DNA from: UBA10427 sp003500135
Lineage (GTDB): Bacteria; Bacteroidota; Bacteroidia; Cytophagales; Cyclobacteriaceae
Reading direction: 5' to 3'
Assembly: GCA_963966275.1 (NCBI GenBank)
Contig: CAWZYQ010000128.1
Span: 1 to 11,444 of the forward strand
Length of the DNA stretch: 11,444 nt
The notes beneath the pieces are model-generated. The model saw nothing but the letters and a program-made list of their open reading frames with translations. It was not told the DNA's origin and did not search any database. This document shows positions 4,759 to 11,444 of this stretch, one piece after another; position 1 is the stretch's first letter, and each line of letters opens with the position of its first letter. The position numbers and the translations under genes are program-made.

Positions 4759-7485
4759 ATGCCAACACACGAAAAGAAGTTAAAACTAAACGGCAATGAG
4801 TTTTCTACCGCCGATCTTTCAAGCTTAAAAAATGTGGCTAAACTTCCTTTTTCCATTCGCATATTGCTGGAAAACGTCGTCAGGAATATAGATGGCCTGG
4901 CCATCACTGAAGACCATCTCAACATTCTGGCCAACTGGGACCCCAAAGGTACCGACAAAGACATTCCTTACAAACCTGCCCGTGTGCTGATGCAGGATTT
5001 TACCGGGGTGCCGGCCATCGTCGATATTGCTTCGATCCGATCGGAAGTGATCCGAAAGGGGAAAGACGGCGCCAAAATCAATCCTTCTATTCCGGTTGAC
5101 CTGGTCGTGGACCACTCGGTGCAGGTCGACTTTTTTGCCAATGAGGAAGCTTATGAGAAGAATGTCGCCAAAGAATACGAACGCAACCACGAACGCTATT
5201 CACTGCTGAAGTGGGGACAGATATCATTTAACAACTTTAAGGTGGTTCCTCCCGGTATGGGCATCTGCCACCAGGTGAACCTGGAGTATCTGGCACAAGG
5301 CGTAGTTGAGCGTGATGGATGGCTTTTTCCAGACACCCTGGTGGGTACTGACTCACATACCCCTATGGTAAACGGTATTGGCGTATTGGGCTGGGGAGTG
5401 GGCGGCATTGAGGCCGAAGCGGCCATGCTGGGTCAGCCTATTTACTTCACCTGCCCTGAAGTGATTGGCCTTGAACTGAAAGGCAAACTTCCCGAAGGTA
5501 TTACCGCTACAGATATGGTGCTGGCCATCACTGAATTATTAAGAAAGTATGGCGTGGTAGGAAAATTTGTGGAAGTATTCGGTGATGGCCTGGATAACCT
5601 CACCGTTCCCGACCGTGCCACCATTTCCAATATGTCGCCTGAATTTGGGTGTACCGTTACCTACTTCCCTATCGATGAGCAAACCATTGATTACATGAAA
5701 CGTACCAACCGGCCTGCAGAAGTGATTGACCGTGTTGAGCAATATTGTAAGGAAAACCTGCTATGGCGCACCGGTAATGAAGAGATTGAATACACCGATG
5801 TAGTGTCGCTCGATCTGTCTCAACTGGAGCCCACTGTTTCCGGCCCCAAACGACCACAGGACAAGATATTGATCAAGGATTTGAAGCATTCTTTCTACAA
5901 CCTTATCCATAAGGAATACGAGTCGAAAATGCAGACAGCTGTAGACGCTGCAGATTCAAGCTGGCTGGGTGAAGGGGGTTCCCTTTATGAATTTGAACGC
6001 GATATTGATGAGAAATTTCATGTGAAATCCGCTGAAGTGGAATACAATGGACAGAAATTCATACTGCATGACGGCGCCATTGTCATAGCAGCTATCACCA
6101 GTTGCACCAATACGTCCAACCCAAGTGTGATGGTAGGCGCCGGGCTGGTAGCCCGAAAAGCCAGGGAAAAAGGTTTGGATGTGAAGCCCTGGGTGAAGAC
6201 CAGCCTGGCGCCGGGATCGAAGGTTGTAACCAATTACCTCGATAAATCAGGCCTTTCGGAGGACCTCGAGGCACTGAAGTTCTACACGGTCGGCTATGGT
6301 TGCACCTCCTGTATTGGAAACAGTGGTCCCCTACCCGAACCAATCGCCGAGGCGGTGGCACAACACGACCTGAATGTATCGTCTGTCCTGTCAGGTAACC
6401 GGAACTTCGAGGCCCGCGTGCATCCGCAGGTGCGCATGAACTTTCTGGCATCCCCGATGCTGGTTGTGGCCTATGCCATTGCCGGAAGAGTAAACATCAA
6501 CCTGACCTCAGAGCCACTCGGAAATGACAAGGACGGCCAGCCGGTGTTTATGAAAGACATTTGGCCAACACTAAAAGAGATCCAGGACATTATTGGTCAA
6601 TCCATCTCGGAAAAAGACTTTGAAGAAACCTATAAAGTGATCTTTGACGGAGAAAAGCAGTGGCAGCAACTCGAGGCGCCAACCGATGTGGACTATCAAT
6701 GGAAAGACGATTCTACCTATATCAAAGAAGCGCCGTTCTTCCAGGATATTTCCGAAAACCCCGAAGCAATGAAAGACATTTCGAATGCCCGGGTCCTGCT
6801 AAAGTTAGGTGACTCCATAACCACCGACCACATCTCTCCGGCTGGTGCCTTCCCACCGGATTCCCCGGCCGGCAGATACCTGTTGGAGGAAGGGGTTGAC
6901 TTTAAAAATTTTAATTCTTACGGCTCCAGAAGAGGCAATCACGAGGTAATGATGCGAGGAACTTTTGCCAACGTGCGTATCAAAAACCAGCTTACCCAAA
7001 AAGAAGGCGGGTATACCACCTATTTCCCCGATAACCAGGAAATGCCGGTTTACGATGCCGCCATGAAATATCAAAATGATAGCACTGACCTGATCGTACT
7101 GGCCGGTAAGGAATACGGCAGTGGATCTTCGCGCGACTGGGCGGCCAAGGGCACTACTTTATTGGGTATAAAGGCAGTGATTGCCGAAAGCTACGAGCGG
7201 ATACACCGAAGCAACCTGGTTGGAATGGGAGTTCTGCCATTGCAGTTTGCCAATGGCGAAAGCGCTGGATCCCTGGATTTGGATGGGCGCGAAGCTTTTA
7301 CCATTAAAGGAATAAAGGACGGATTAAAACCGGCTCAGACTTTAGAGGTAGAAGCCAAAAAAGAAAACGGTGAAACCGTGAAATTCGAAGTATTATGTCG
7401 CCTCGACTCCACCATAGAAGTAGAGTATTACAAAAACGGCGGCATATTGCATTATGTGCTAAGGCAGTTTCTGGCAAATAATTAA
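4759..7485 (+). CDS. acnA: Aconitate hydratase, AcnA/IRP type
   Basis: This TCA-cycle enzyme interconverts citrate and isocitrate through cis-aconitate in the cytoplasm, using a [4Fe-4S] cluster. The 908-aa length fits the AcnA/IRP1 class (E. coli AcnA is 891). It is longer than mitochondrial-type aconitases and lacks the AcnB domain order. Cluster ligands are Cys449 (ITSCTNTSNPS), Cys515 and Cys518 (GCTSCIGNSGPL). The DSH motif is at 198-200 (VGTDSHTPMVNGIG), followed by the glycine-rich GWGVGGIEAEAAMLGQP. The C-terminal swivel domain has SITTDHISPAG and the substrate-binding GSGSSRDWAAKG with Ser791-Arg792. All expected residues are present. The ATG at 4759 gives an intact N-terminus; its leader is A-rich with no Shine-Dalgarno site. 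It has no operon partners. AcnA relatives can bind RNA when the cluster is lost, but nothing in the sequence shows this here. Confidence 0.97.
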   Translation: MPTHEKKLKLNGNEFSTADLSSLKNVAKLPFSIRILLENVVRNIDGLAITEDHLNILANWDPKGTDKDIPYKPARVLMQDFTGVPAIVDIASIRSEVIRKGKDGAKINPSIPVDLVVDHSVQVDFFANEEAYEKNVAKEYERNHERYSLLKWGQISFNNFKVVPPGMGICHQVNLEYLAQGVVERDGWLFPDTLVGTDSHTPMVNGIGVLGWGVGGIEAEAAMLGQPIYFTCPEVIGLELKGKLPEGITATDMVLAITELLRKYGVVGKFVEVFGDGLDNLTVPDRATISNMSPEFGCTVTYFPIDEQTIDYMKRTNRPAEVIDRVEQYCKENLLWRTGNEEIEYTDVVSLDLSQLEPTVSGPKRPQDKILIKDLKHSFYNLIHKEYESKMQTAVDAADSSWLGEGGSLYEFERDIDEKFHVKSAEVEYNGQKFILHDGAIVIAAITSCTNTSNPSVMVGAGLVARKAREKGLDVKPWVKTSLAPGSKVVTNYLDKSGLSEDLEALKFYTVGYGCTSCIGNSGPLPEPIAEAVAQHDLNVSSVLSGNRNFEARVHPQVRMNFLASPMLVVAYAIAGRVNINLTSEPLGNDKDGQPVFMKDIWPTLKEIQDIIGQSISEKDFEETYKVIFDGEKQWQQLEAPTDVDYQWKDDSTYIKEAPFFQDISENPEAMKDISNARVLLKLGDSITTDHISPAGAFPPDSPAGRYLLEEGVDFKNFNSYGSRRGNHEVMMRGTFANVRIKNQLTQKEGGYTTYFPDNQEMPVYDAAMKYQNDSTDLIVLAGKEYGSGSSRDWAAKGTTLLGIKAVIAESYERIHRSNLVGMGVLPLQFANGESAGSLDLDGREAFTIKGIKDGLKPAQTLEVEAKKENGETVKFEVLCRLDSTIEVEYYKNGGILHYVLRQFLANN

Positions 7486-7556
7486 ACCCGGAATTGAAAA
7501 TTTCGCTCTACGTCTGACCGTATATGTCAAGCATCTGATCGAAAGCATCATGCAAA

Positions 7557-7586
7557 GGATAAGTCGTTGTTTTCAACGACTTATCC
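7557..7586. repeat. Perfect 13-bp stem with TTTT loop downstream of acnA
   Basis: GGATAAGTCGTTG (7557-7569) and CAACGACTTATCC (7574-7586) are exact complements around TTTT. It starts 71 bases after the acnA stop. There is no T-run on either side, so it is not a standard intrinsic terminator. It may protect the acnA mRNA 3' end, act as a pause or processing site, or be a dispersed palindromic repeat. Confidence 0.85.
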
Positions 7587-7703
7587 GGTATTACGACTCC
7601 TAATGTATCAGATCAATGAAGCTACTGTCATGAAACTAGCTGCGCACCATTTACTCCAAGGAAGTTAACCCTATGACGTTTTAGTCAGTATTCTAATGTA
7701 AGC

Positions 7704-7735
7704 GTCAGATCCTGACAATCCGACGGAATCGTCGG
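7704..7735. repeat. Two adjacent small stem-loops
   Basis: GTCAG (7704-7708) pairs with CTGAC (7712-7716). Immediately after, CCGACG (7720-7725) pairs with CGTCGG (7730-7735) around GAAT. The string GTCGGGAT recurs in the hairpin array at 10771-10778, so a shared dispersed repeat family is possible but not shown. Confidence 0.5.
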
Positions 7736-7749
7736 GATCATCAATCGTC

Positions 7750-7765
7750 ATTAGAAATTTCTAAT
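7750..7765. promoter_or_regulatory. Perfect 16-bp palindrome
   Basis: ATTAGAAATTTCTAAT is a complete palindrome with no spacer. That is a plausible binding site for a dimeric regulator, 160 bases upstream of the 74-aa gene. No regulator is identified. Confidence 0.4.
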
Positions 7766-7925
7766 CACGGTCCCGGGTTGAATGTTCCACCTGCTTTCTT
7801 AACCGGGATAAATTAAACTTTGAAAAAATCTTGAATCCCGATTAATACGATACCGTATAAAACTAATACATGTAAAAGGTAATTCAATTAATTGTTTTGA
7901 CAACCAACTAAACTTTTACCGCGAC

Positions 7926-8150
7926 ATGGAACATCTAATAGAACTCTGCAAAACAGGCCATCAGGAGCTCGATTATTTAGGAGATTACAAGTCATGGCTC
8001 ATTGATCAAAGCCGATGGCAAAAGCTCAAATCCAAGTACGACAATCGCAACAAAAAAGGTATGGTATCGGTCATGCTTCGTAAGGATGACGATACAACGA
8101 TCGACACATTCTTCACCGACGACCTCACCATCTATAAAGAGGCCGGTTAA
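7926..8150 (+). CDS. Small protein of unknown function (74 aa)
   Basis: I do not recognise this family. The protein is soluble and charged, with no signal peptide, membrane segment or cysteine motif (one Cys, at residue 8). An N-terminal part with helix-like composition (MEHLIELCKTGHQELDYLGD, then SWLIDQSRWQKLKSKY) is followed by a segment that looks like a short beta hairpin (GMVSVMLRKDDDTTIDTFFTDDLTIY). Support for it being real: sensible codon use, no competing ORF, and a strong terminator 23 bases after its stop (8174-8211). That makes a compact single-gene unit. The long upstream spacer with dyads suggests regulation. The protein has many Asp and Lys residues, so a small partner-binding or regulatory role is possible, but I cannot name one. 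Confidence 0.65.
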   Translation: MEHLIELCKTGHQELDYLGDYKSWLIDQSRWQKLKSKYDNRNKKGMVSVMLRKDDDTTIDTFFTDDLTIYKEAG

Positions 8151-8173
8151 CATGTGATCTAATCAAAAAAAAT

Positions 8174-8211
8174 AAAAAGAGACCCGATCCTTTAACCGGG
8201 TCTCTTTTTTT
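8174..8211. terminator. Strong bidirectional intrinsic terminator
   Basis: AAAAAGAGACCCG (8174-8186) and CGGGTCTCTTTTT (8197-8209) form a perfect 13-bp stem with a 10-base loop. T-tracts follow on both strands: seven Ts at 8205-8211 on the forward strand, and the A-rich 8165-8178 read as Ts on the reverse. It serves the 74-aa gene on one side and the S9 peptidase gene on the other. Confidence 0.9.
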
Positions 8212-8232
8212 GCTACATATTCGATAGTCCAA

Positions 8233-8264
8233 AAACTTTAAACTTTGAACCTTAAACTTTAAAC
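8233..8264. repeat. Degenerate tandem AAACTTT repeat
   Basis: The units read AAACTTT, AAACTTTG, AACCTT, AAACTTT, AAAC. The repeat lies between the terminator and the peptidase stop codon, and its last base is the final base of that stop. It is a short low-complexity repeat, possibly slippage-derived. Confidence 0.7.
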
Positions 8265-10171
8265 TAACCCTCCTTTTCCCCTTTCAAATACTCATCCAGA
8301 AACTCTTTGATCCTGCCATAGCCTTTGATCTCGTTTTCTTTCTTTACAAAACCGTGTCCTTCGTCGGGATATAACTCATACACCACCGGCACATCGTTAG
8401 CTTTCACAGCTTCTACGATCTCATCCGACTCTACCTGCAAAACACGCGGGTCATTGGCGCCCTGCAATACCATCAAAGGTTTGGTTACCTGATCGGCATG
8501 GAAAAGTGGCGATATATTATACAACCTTACGGAATCTTCGGTATTCGGATTGCCCATTTCGTCGTACAGGGCTTCGCGGAAAGACTCCCAATAAGGTGGT
8601 ATGGAGCGAAGGGTTCGCAACCAATTCGTCACGCCAAAAATGTTCACCCCAGCTTCAAAAACTTCGGGTTCAAAAGTCAATGCCGCCATTACCATATAGC
8701 CACCATACGAACCGCCGATGATACCAATTTTTTCGCCATCGATATATTCAAGGCCGGCCAGGTATTCCTTAGCCGCTACACAGTCTTTCAGATCCACATC
8801 ACCATGCTTTTGGTTGTCCATTTCATAAAAAGTTTTGCCATAACCGCTTGAACCGCGATTATTTACCGCTAAAATGGCATACCCATGGTTGACCAGGTAC
8901 TGGATCAATGAGAAATACCCCACTCTCGACTGACCTCCGGGACCGCCGTGCACCCAAACCAGGGCCGGCGCTTTATTGTCTGCACTGGCATTTTTAGGCT
9001 TGTAATAGATCGAAGGTATTTCCAGTCCGTCATATGATTCATAGCGAATTACTTCGGCATCGACCAGGTGCCCGGCATTGATATCCGGGTTTAGGGCATC
9101 GGTTAGCTTTTCAAGCGAACCGGTTTCAAAGTTGTACAGGTAGATATCATTGGGCGACTTGGAACTGCCCACGGTCAGTCGAACCAATGTTTCACTGTCC
9201 GACACATTTACTCCCTTGATATCCTTGCCCGGCATTTCGGGGAAAGCCACCTCTTCGCCGCTGGCCAGGTCGAATATTTTGATCTCTGTACGGCCATCGG
9301 CATTAATTCCGATTATCCGGTACTTTTCATTGTGGGTATGATAGGCATACCACACATCCCAGTTGGTGCCAAATACCTTTTCCGTCGCTCCGGAAGACAT
9401 ATTATAGCGTGAAAGATAGGTGAATTCATCATCGAGGTTGGTCAGATAATACAGAAATTCGCCATCGAGGCTGAAAAACTGCGGACTAAAGGTGGCTTCT
9501 GCGCCGGCAGGTGATAGTTGTGTCAGCTCATCCGTTTCGCGATCAAAGAGGTGCATTTCCGATTTACTGGTTGTAATGTTCTTGACCAATGCCAGATAGC
9601 GCTTGTCAACCGATACGGCACTAATGTCCAGACCCATATCGTTTTGATACAACATCCCTGGCGAAAAAGTCTCGAGGTCCATTTCATACAGGTCGAAAAA
9701 CCGGGGCTCTCGTTGGTTAGAAGTGAAAAGGAAGCTCTTGTTGTCGCGTTGCCACTTCATGAAGTTGGCCTTGGCCCCTTCTACCGGTGTAAGATCTTCT
9801 ACGGTACCATCTGTTTGCCGGACATAAATATGATCGATCTCATCGCCGTCATTATCCGACTGGTACAAAATGCGCTCATCTTCCGGAAAATAAGATACCG
9901 CCCATATCGAGTTACTGTCGGACTGTGTAAGGGCGGTTTCCGTACCGGATGCCAGGTCTATTTCGTAGGCATTGAAAACGCCGGTGGAGTTATTGCCCAC
10001 CAACAATTTACTTTCGTCAGGCGAAAAGGCCCCGCCATAGTAGCTTACATTCTCATAGAACTGTTCAATGGTATAGGTTTCAAATGCTTCATCTGCCTGC
10101 TCCTGTTTTTTACTATCGGAGCATGACATTAGGATGGGGATTGATAATACGGTTAACAAAATTTTCTTCAT
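8264..10171 (-). CDS. S9-family serine peptidase, lipoprotein (acylaminoacyl-peptidase/dipeptidyl peptidase-like)
   Basis: This 635-aa prolyl-oligopeptidase-superfamily enzyme probably cleaves short peptides outside the cytoplasm. The N-terminus is a lipoprotein signal with lipobox LMSC, so Cys17 is the likely lipidated residue. The following SDS and the acidic stretch leave open whether it faces the periplasm or the cell surface. Residues about 35-350 form the non-catalytic beta-propeller, with repeated WD40-like/TolB-like segments such as YFPEDERILYQSDNDGDEIDHIY. Residues about 375-630 form the alpha/beta-hydrolase domain: an oxyanion region WVHGGPGGQ, nucleophile Ser488 in GGSYGGYM, Asp574 in GANDPRVLQ and His606 in DEGHGF. 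The catalytic triad is complete. The length is typical of the S9C group (about 600-700). The exact substrate preference cannot be read from the sequence. It is a single-gene unit, with terminator 8174-8211 about 50 bases past its stop. No clean promoter is visible; TAACTTTC at 10203-10196 is the nearest -7-like box. Confidence 0.93.
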   Translation of the reverse strand: MKKILLTVLSIPILMSCSDSKKQEQADEAFETYTIEQFYENVSYYGGAFSPDESKLLVGNNSTGVFNAYEIDLASGTETALTQSDSNSIWAVSYFPEDERILYQSDNDGDEIDHIYVRQTDGTVEDLTPVEGAKANFMKWQRDNKSFLFTSNQREPRFFDLYEMDLETFSPGMLYQNDMGLDISAVSVDKRYLALVKNITTSKSEMHLFDRETDELTQLSPAGAEATFSPQFFSLDGEFLYYLTNLDDEFTYLSRYNMSSGATEKVFGTNWDVWYAYHTHNEKYRIIGINADGRTEIKIFDLASGEEVAFPEMPGKDIKGVNVSDSETLVRLTVGSSKSPNDIYLYNFETGSLEKLTDALNPDINAGHLVDAEVIRYESYDGLEIPSIYYKPKNASADNKAPALVWVHGGPGGQSRVGYFSLIQYLVNHGYAILAVNNRGSSGYGKTFYEMDNQKHGDVDLKDCVAAKEYLAGLEYIDGEKIGIIGGSYGGYMVMAALTFEPEVFEAGVNIFGVTNWLRTLRSIPPYWESFREALYDEMGNPNTEDSVRLYNISPLFHADQVTKPLMVLQGANDPRVLQVESDEIVEAVKANDVPVVYELYPDEGHGFVKKENEIKGYGRIKEFLDEYLKGEKEG

Positions 10172-10532
10172 TGTGAATTTTCATTTAGTGCAACAGAAAG
10201 TTAAGCATTTTACCTGAATAAAAAACACCGCTCATGTACACTATGTTGCAGTATCATAATTGTTGGTTTCAGGGATTCATGAGTTCAATGGTTCTGCAGT
10301 TCGGCTTTCACCTCTCAACATAGGCTTCGGGAGGAAGGGGGTTCATGGGAAAATAGTTTAATGTTGTAAATTTAACGTAACCAGTAATTGTAAGTAGCGC
10401 AAGGAATTTTCCATTTTCTGGAATGACAATACTTCGTTATAATTCATTACCAAATCGAAATTAAGGGTATGTTAACAAATTTTTTCCATTTCAATTGTAT
10501 TTAGCCATGCCGAATGCCGATGTGGATTTCGG

Positions 10533-10549
10533 CCAAATTTCAAATTTGG
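10533..10549. promoter_or_regulatory. 17-bp palindrome, operator-like
   Basis: CCAAATTT and AAATTTGG are exact complements separated by one C. The compact dyad suits a dimeric repressor or activator site. It lies 360 bases from the peptidase start and 440 from the UPF0158 start, far for either, so its target is uncertain. Confidence 0.35.
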
Positions 10550-10725
10550 TTGAGCTAAATAAGGATAAAGAGTGATCTTTCAAATCAAAAACTATTTCAA
10601 AAAACAATTGAAAAATCGCAGCTAAAAAGCAAGGGGGTAACAAAAGAAGGCGATTTGAAGCCCCGGGTTCGTTCAGCTATTTGTACAAATTACCTTCTGT
10701 TTTATCCCATTAAGCCCAAATTCAG

Positions 10726-10875
10726 CAATAGAGCAGAATTTGCCCTATTGGCCGACGAAAACCCGGTTTTGTCGGGATTAACCCTGACAAAACCGCCTTA
10801 TATTGGCGGTTTTCGTCATTTTGCAATAGAAAATATAGTTTAAAACCCGAAAATTCCTATTGCAAAATCCGGGTT
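10726..10875. repeat. Array of nested, mutually exclusive inverted repeats
   Basis: CAATAG/CTATTG arms occur alternately at 10726, 10745, 10824 and 10857. Between the second and third are four related blocks: GACGAAAACC (10754-10763), GGTTTTGTC (10765-10773), GACAAAACC (10786-10794) and GGTTTTCGTC (10808-10817). Blocks 1+4 and 2+3 pair perfectly; blocks 1+2 and 3+4 pair with one bulge. AAAACCGCC (10789-10797) and GGCGGTTTT (10805-10813) also form a perfect 9-bp hairpin. Downstream, ATTTTGCAATAG (10818-10829) pairs perfectly with CTATTGCAAAAT (10857-10868). AACCCG (10844-10849) and CGGGTT (10870-10875) form a further 6-bp pair that would cross it. Several folds compete for the same arms. Confidence 0.75.
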
Positions 10876-10902
10876 AAGAACACTTTCATTTCTGCTCGCC
10901 TC

Positions 10903-10933
10903 TTTCCTTTCTAAAAACCTATGGCGATATTTG
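10903..10933 (+). promoter_or_regulatory. Weak promoter candidate for the UPF0158 gene
   Basis: TTTC (10903-10906), a 19-base spacer, then GATATTTG (10926-10933). Each box has one mismatch to TTTG and TAnnTTTG. The predicted start is about 50 bases before the ATG at 10992. Confidence 0.35.
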
Positions 10934-10991
10934 TATAGAAATATTTTAAAGCGCTGTAGCATTGAAAAACTTATAAAGAAATCCGGCAAAC

Positions 10992-11363
10992 ATGAAATTG
11001 ACTGAAAAACAAATAGAAGAAATTGCTGACAACCTGGATTGCGGGATGAGATGTTTTTATAATCTTAAATCGTGTGAAATTAATACAATACTCAATTTTG
11101 ATAGCTGGATCGGGGTTGACGAAGGACCTTCGGGGGAGCAACTAAAAGAGATTGATGAAAATTGGGATGACTATTTCGTATTTCCCGGATTTGAATCTTA
11201 TGAATCCTTTCAAATAATGGCAGATTTTGCAGCGGAAATAAATGATAAAGGATTACAGAATAAGCTGGTTAATGCTTTAAAAGGACGAAAACCATTTCAG
11301 AATTTTAAGTGGCAAATTGATAATACAGGAGGGTTTCGACAACAGTGGTTTGATTTCAAATAA
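10992..11363 (+). CDS. UPF0158-family protein, possibly C-terminally shortened
   Basis: This 123-aa soluble acidic protein is of unknown biochemical function. The family pattern is clear. An opening helix LTEKQIEEIADNLDCGMRCFYN carries the usual 'short segment, then C/Y-x-N' transition. Acidic residues follow, then FESYESFQIMADF, LVNALKGRKPFQNFK, and the closing RQQWFDFK. Members are uncharacterised; I make no functional claim. The start at 10992 follows an A-rich leader (GGCAAACATG) without a Shine-Dalgarno site. The frame ends at TAA 11361-11363, followed at once by in-frame TAG 11364-11366. The same frame then stays open for 18 codons with a sequence that looks like the missing C-terminal helix (see the next entry). 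Confidence 0.82.
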   Translation: MKLTEKQIEEIADNLDCGMRCFYNLKSCEINTILNFDSWIGVDEGPSGEQLKEIDENWDDYFVFPGFESYESFQIMADFAAEINDKGLQNKLVNALKGRKPFQNFKWQIDNTGGFRQQWFDFK

Positions 11364-11423
11364 TAGCGCTATGTTCAATGGATTAAAGAGCAAATTGATT
11401 TAAATAACAAGGGTTTTGAATAA
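11361..11423 (+). pseudogene. In-frame continuation of the UPF0158 gene after two stops
   Basis: After TAA and TAG the unchanged frame reads RYVQWIKEQIDLNNKGFE and stops at TAA 11421-11423. An amphipathic, lysine- and glutamate-containing helix with Tyr and Trp fits the C-terminal 'YxxxxKEwL'-like helix I recall after WFxF in this family. This is best explained as a once-longer gene truncated by nonsense changes. Recoding is possible but less likely. Nothing recognisable lies in the last 21 bases of the window. Confidence 0.5.
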
Positions 11424-11444
11424 CATTGAATTAGAAAGGCTAGT

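Larger units (their letters stand above)
7486..7925. other. 440-base spacer rich in inverted repeats
   Basis: No gene is supported here. The longest notable open stretch, starting at ATG 7603, encodes only 21 residues. The content is structural: a perfect 13-bp hairpin (7557-7586), two small stem-loops (7704-7735), a 16-bp palindrome (7750-7765), a CCCGGG (7772-7777), and ATACG/CGTAT (7845-7849 and 7854-7858). No full promoter match is seen for the downstream 74-aa gene. The closest -7-like box is TTGTTTTG at 7892-7899. Confidence 0.7.
10172..10991. other. 820-base spacer between divergent genes
   Basis: No gene is supported. From 10172 to about 10500 I see only the promoter side of the peptidase gene and unremarkable DNA. 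From 10500 onward, inverted repeats accumulate: a 17-bp palindrome (10533-10549) and the hairpin array (10726-10875). A weak promoter candidate for the UPF0158 gene follows at 10903-10933. A 62-codon ORF at 10655-10843 runs through the hairpins and is not convincing as a protein. Confidence 0.7.

Noticed and set aside
6095..6451. 118-codon reverse ORF inside acnA
   Set aside because: It overlaps the cluster-ligand region of an intact aconitase. The proline- and arginine-rich composition is typical of an antisense shadow.
7603..7668. 21-codon ORF after acnA
   Set aside because: Too short, no start or stop signals around it, and no similarity that I recognise.
9518..10126. 202-codon forward ORF inside the peptidase gene
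   Set aside because: It is antisense to the propeller region of a clear S9 peptidase. It has no domain and no independent signals, so it is a shadow frame.
10655..10843. 62-codon forward ORF
   Set aside because: Its second half is a translation of hairpin arms (AAAACCGCC/GGCGGTTTT and others), with no domain and no start signal. The repeat structure explains the open frame better.
10741..10876. Integron attC site or invertible promoter
   Set aside because: No GTTRRRY/RYYYAAC core pair flanks the hairpins, and there is no integrase or invertase gene in the window. The 27-base loop between the 12-bp arms is too small for a useful inversion.
1..11444. Mobile element, CRISPR array, defence system, tRNA or rRNA
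   Set aside because: No transposase, integrase, direct-repeat/spacer pattern, toxin-antitoxin pair, or tRNA- or rRNA-like sequence was found on either strand.

Overview
The window looks like chromosome from a member of the Bacteroidota, probably a Cytophagales-like marine or soil lineage. The evidence is the near absence of Shine-Dalgarno sequences, several sites matching the Bacteroidota promoter pattern (TTG, a spacer of about 19 bases, then TAnnTTTG), A+T-rich intergenic DNA between moderately G+C-rich genes, and the gene families present: a DUF3575-like outer-membrane barrel, a DCC-family protein, a lipoprotein S9 peptidase and a UPF0158 protein. The phylum assignment is inference from these features; the finer lineage is a guess.

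Layout, left to right. A reverse-strand outer-membrane barrel gene (70-639) is divergent from a stand-alone beta-ketoacyl-ACP synthase II gene, fabF (814-2058), and both have recognisable promoter boxes. A DCC-family thiol-disulfide oxidoreductase-like gene (2119-2541) follows fabF. It meets the convergent exodeoxyribonuclease III gene (2542-3309) with no base between the two stop codons. The region 3310-3913 holds two strong terminators, well-formed reverse-strand promoters and a candidate small RNA. A reverse-strand membrane-anchored protein of unknown function (3914-4459) is divergent from a large AcnA-type aconitase gene (4759-7485). A 440-base spacer full of inverted repeats leads to a 74-aa orphan gene (7926-8150) with a strong bidirectional terminator. 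A reverse-strand S9-family peptidase lipoprotein follows (8264-10171). An 820-base spacer then contains an unusual cluster of nested, mutually exclusive hairpins. The window ends with a UPF0158-family gene (10992-11363), whose reading frame appears to continue past two adjacent stop codons.

The genes do not form one pathway. They are mostly single-gene housekeeping units: fatty acid elongation, DNA base-excision repair, the TCA cycle and peptide degradation. I see no defence system, CRISPR array, insertion sequence, rRNA or tRNA. The less ordinary signals are non-coding: a promoter-plus-terminator cassette at about 3425-3526, the hairpin array at 10726-10875, and the tandem in-frame stops at 11361-11366. 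None of them amounts to a clearly new system, but each can be tested.
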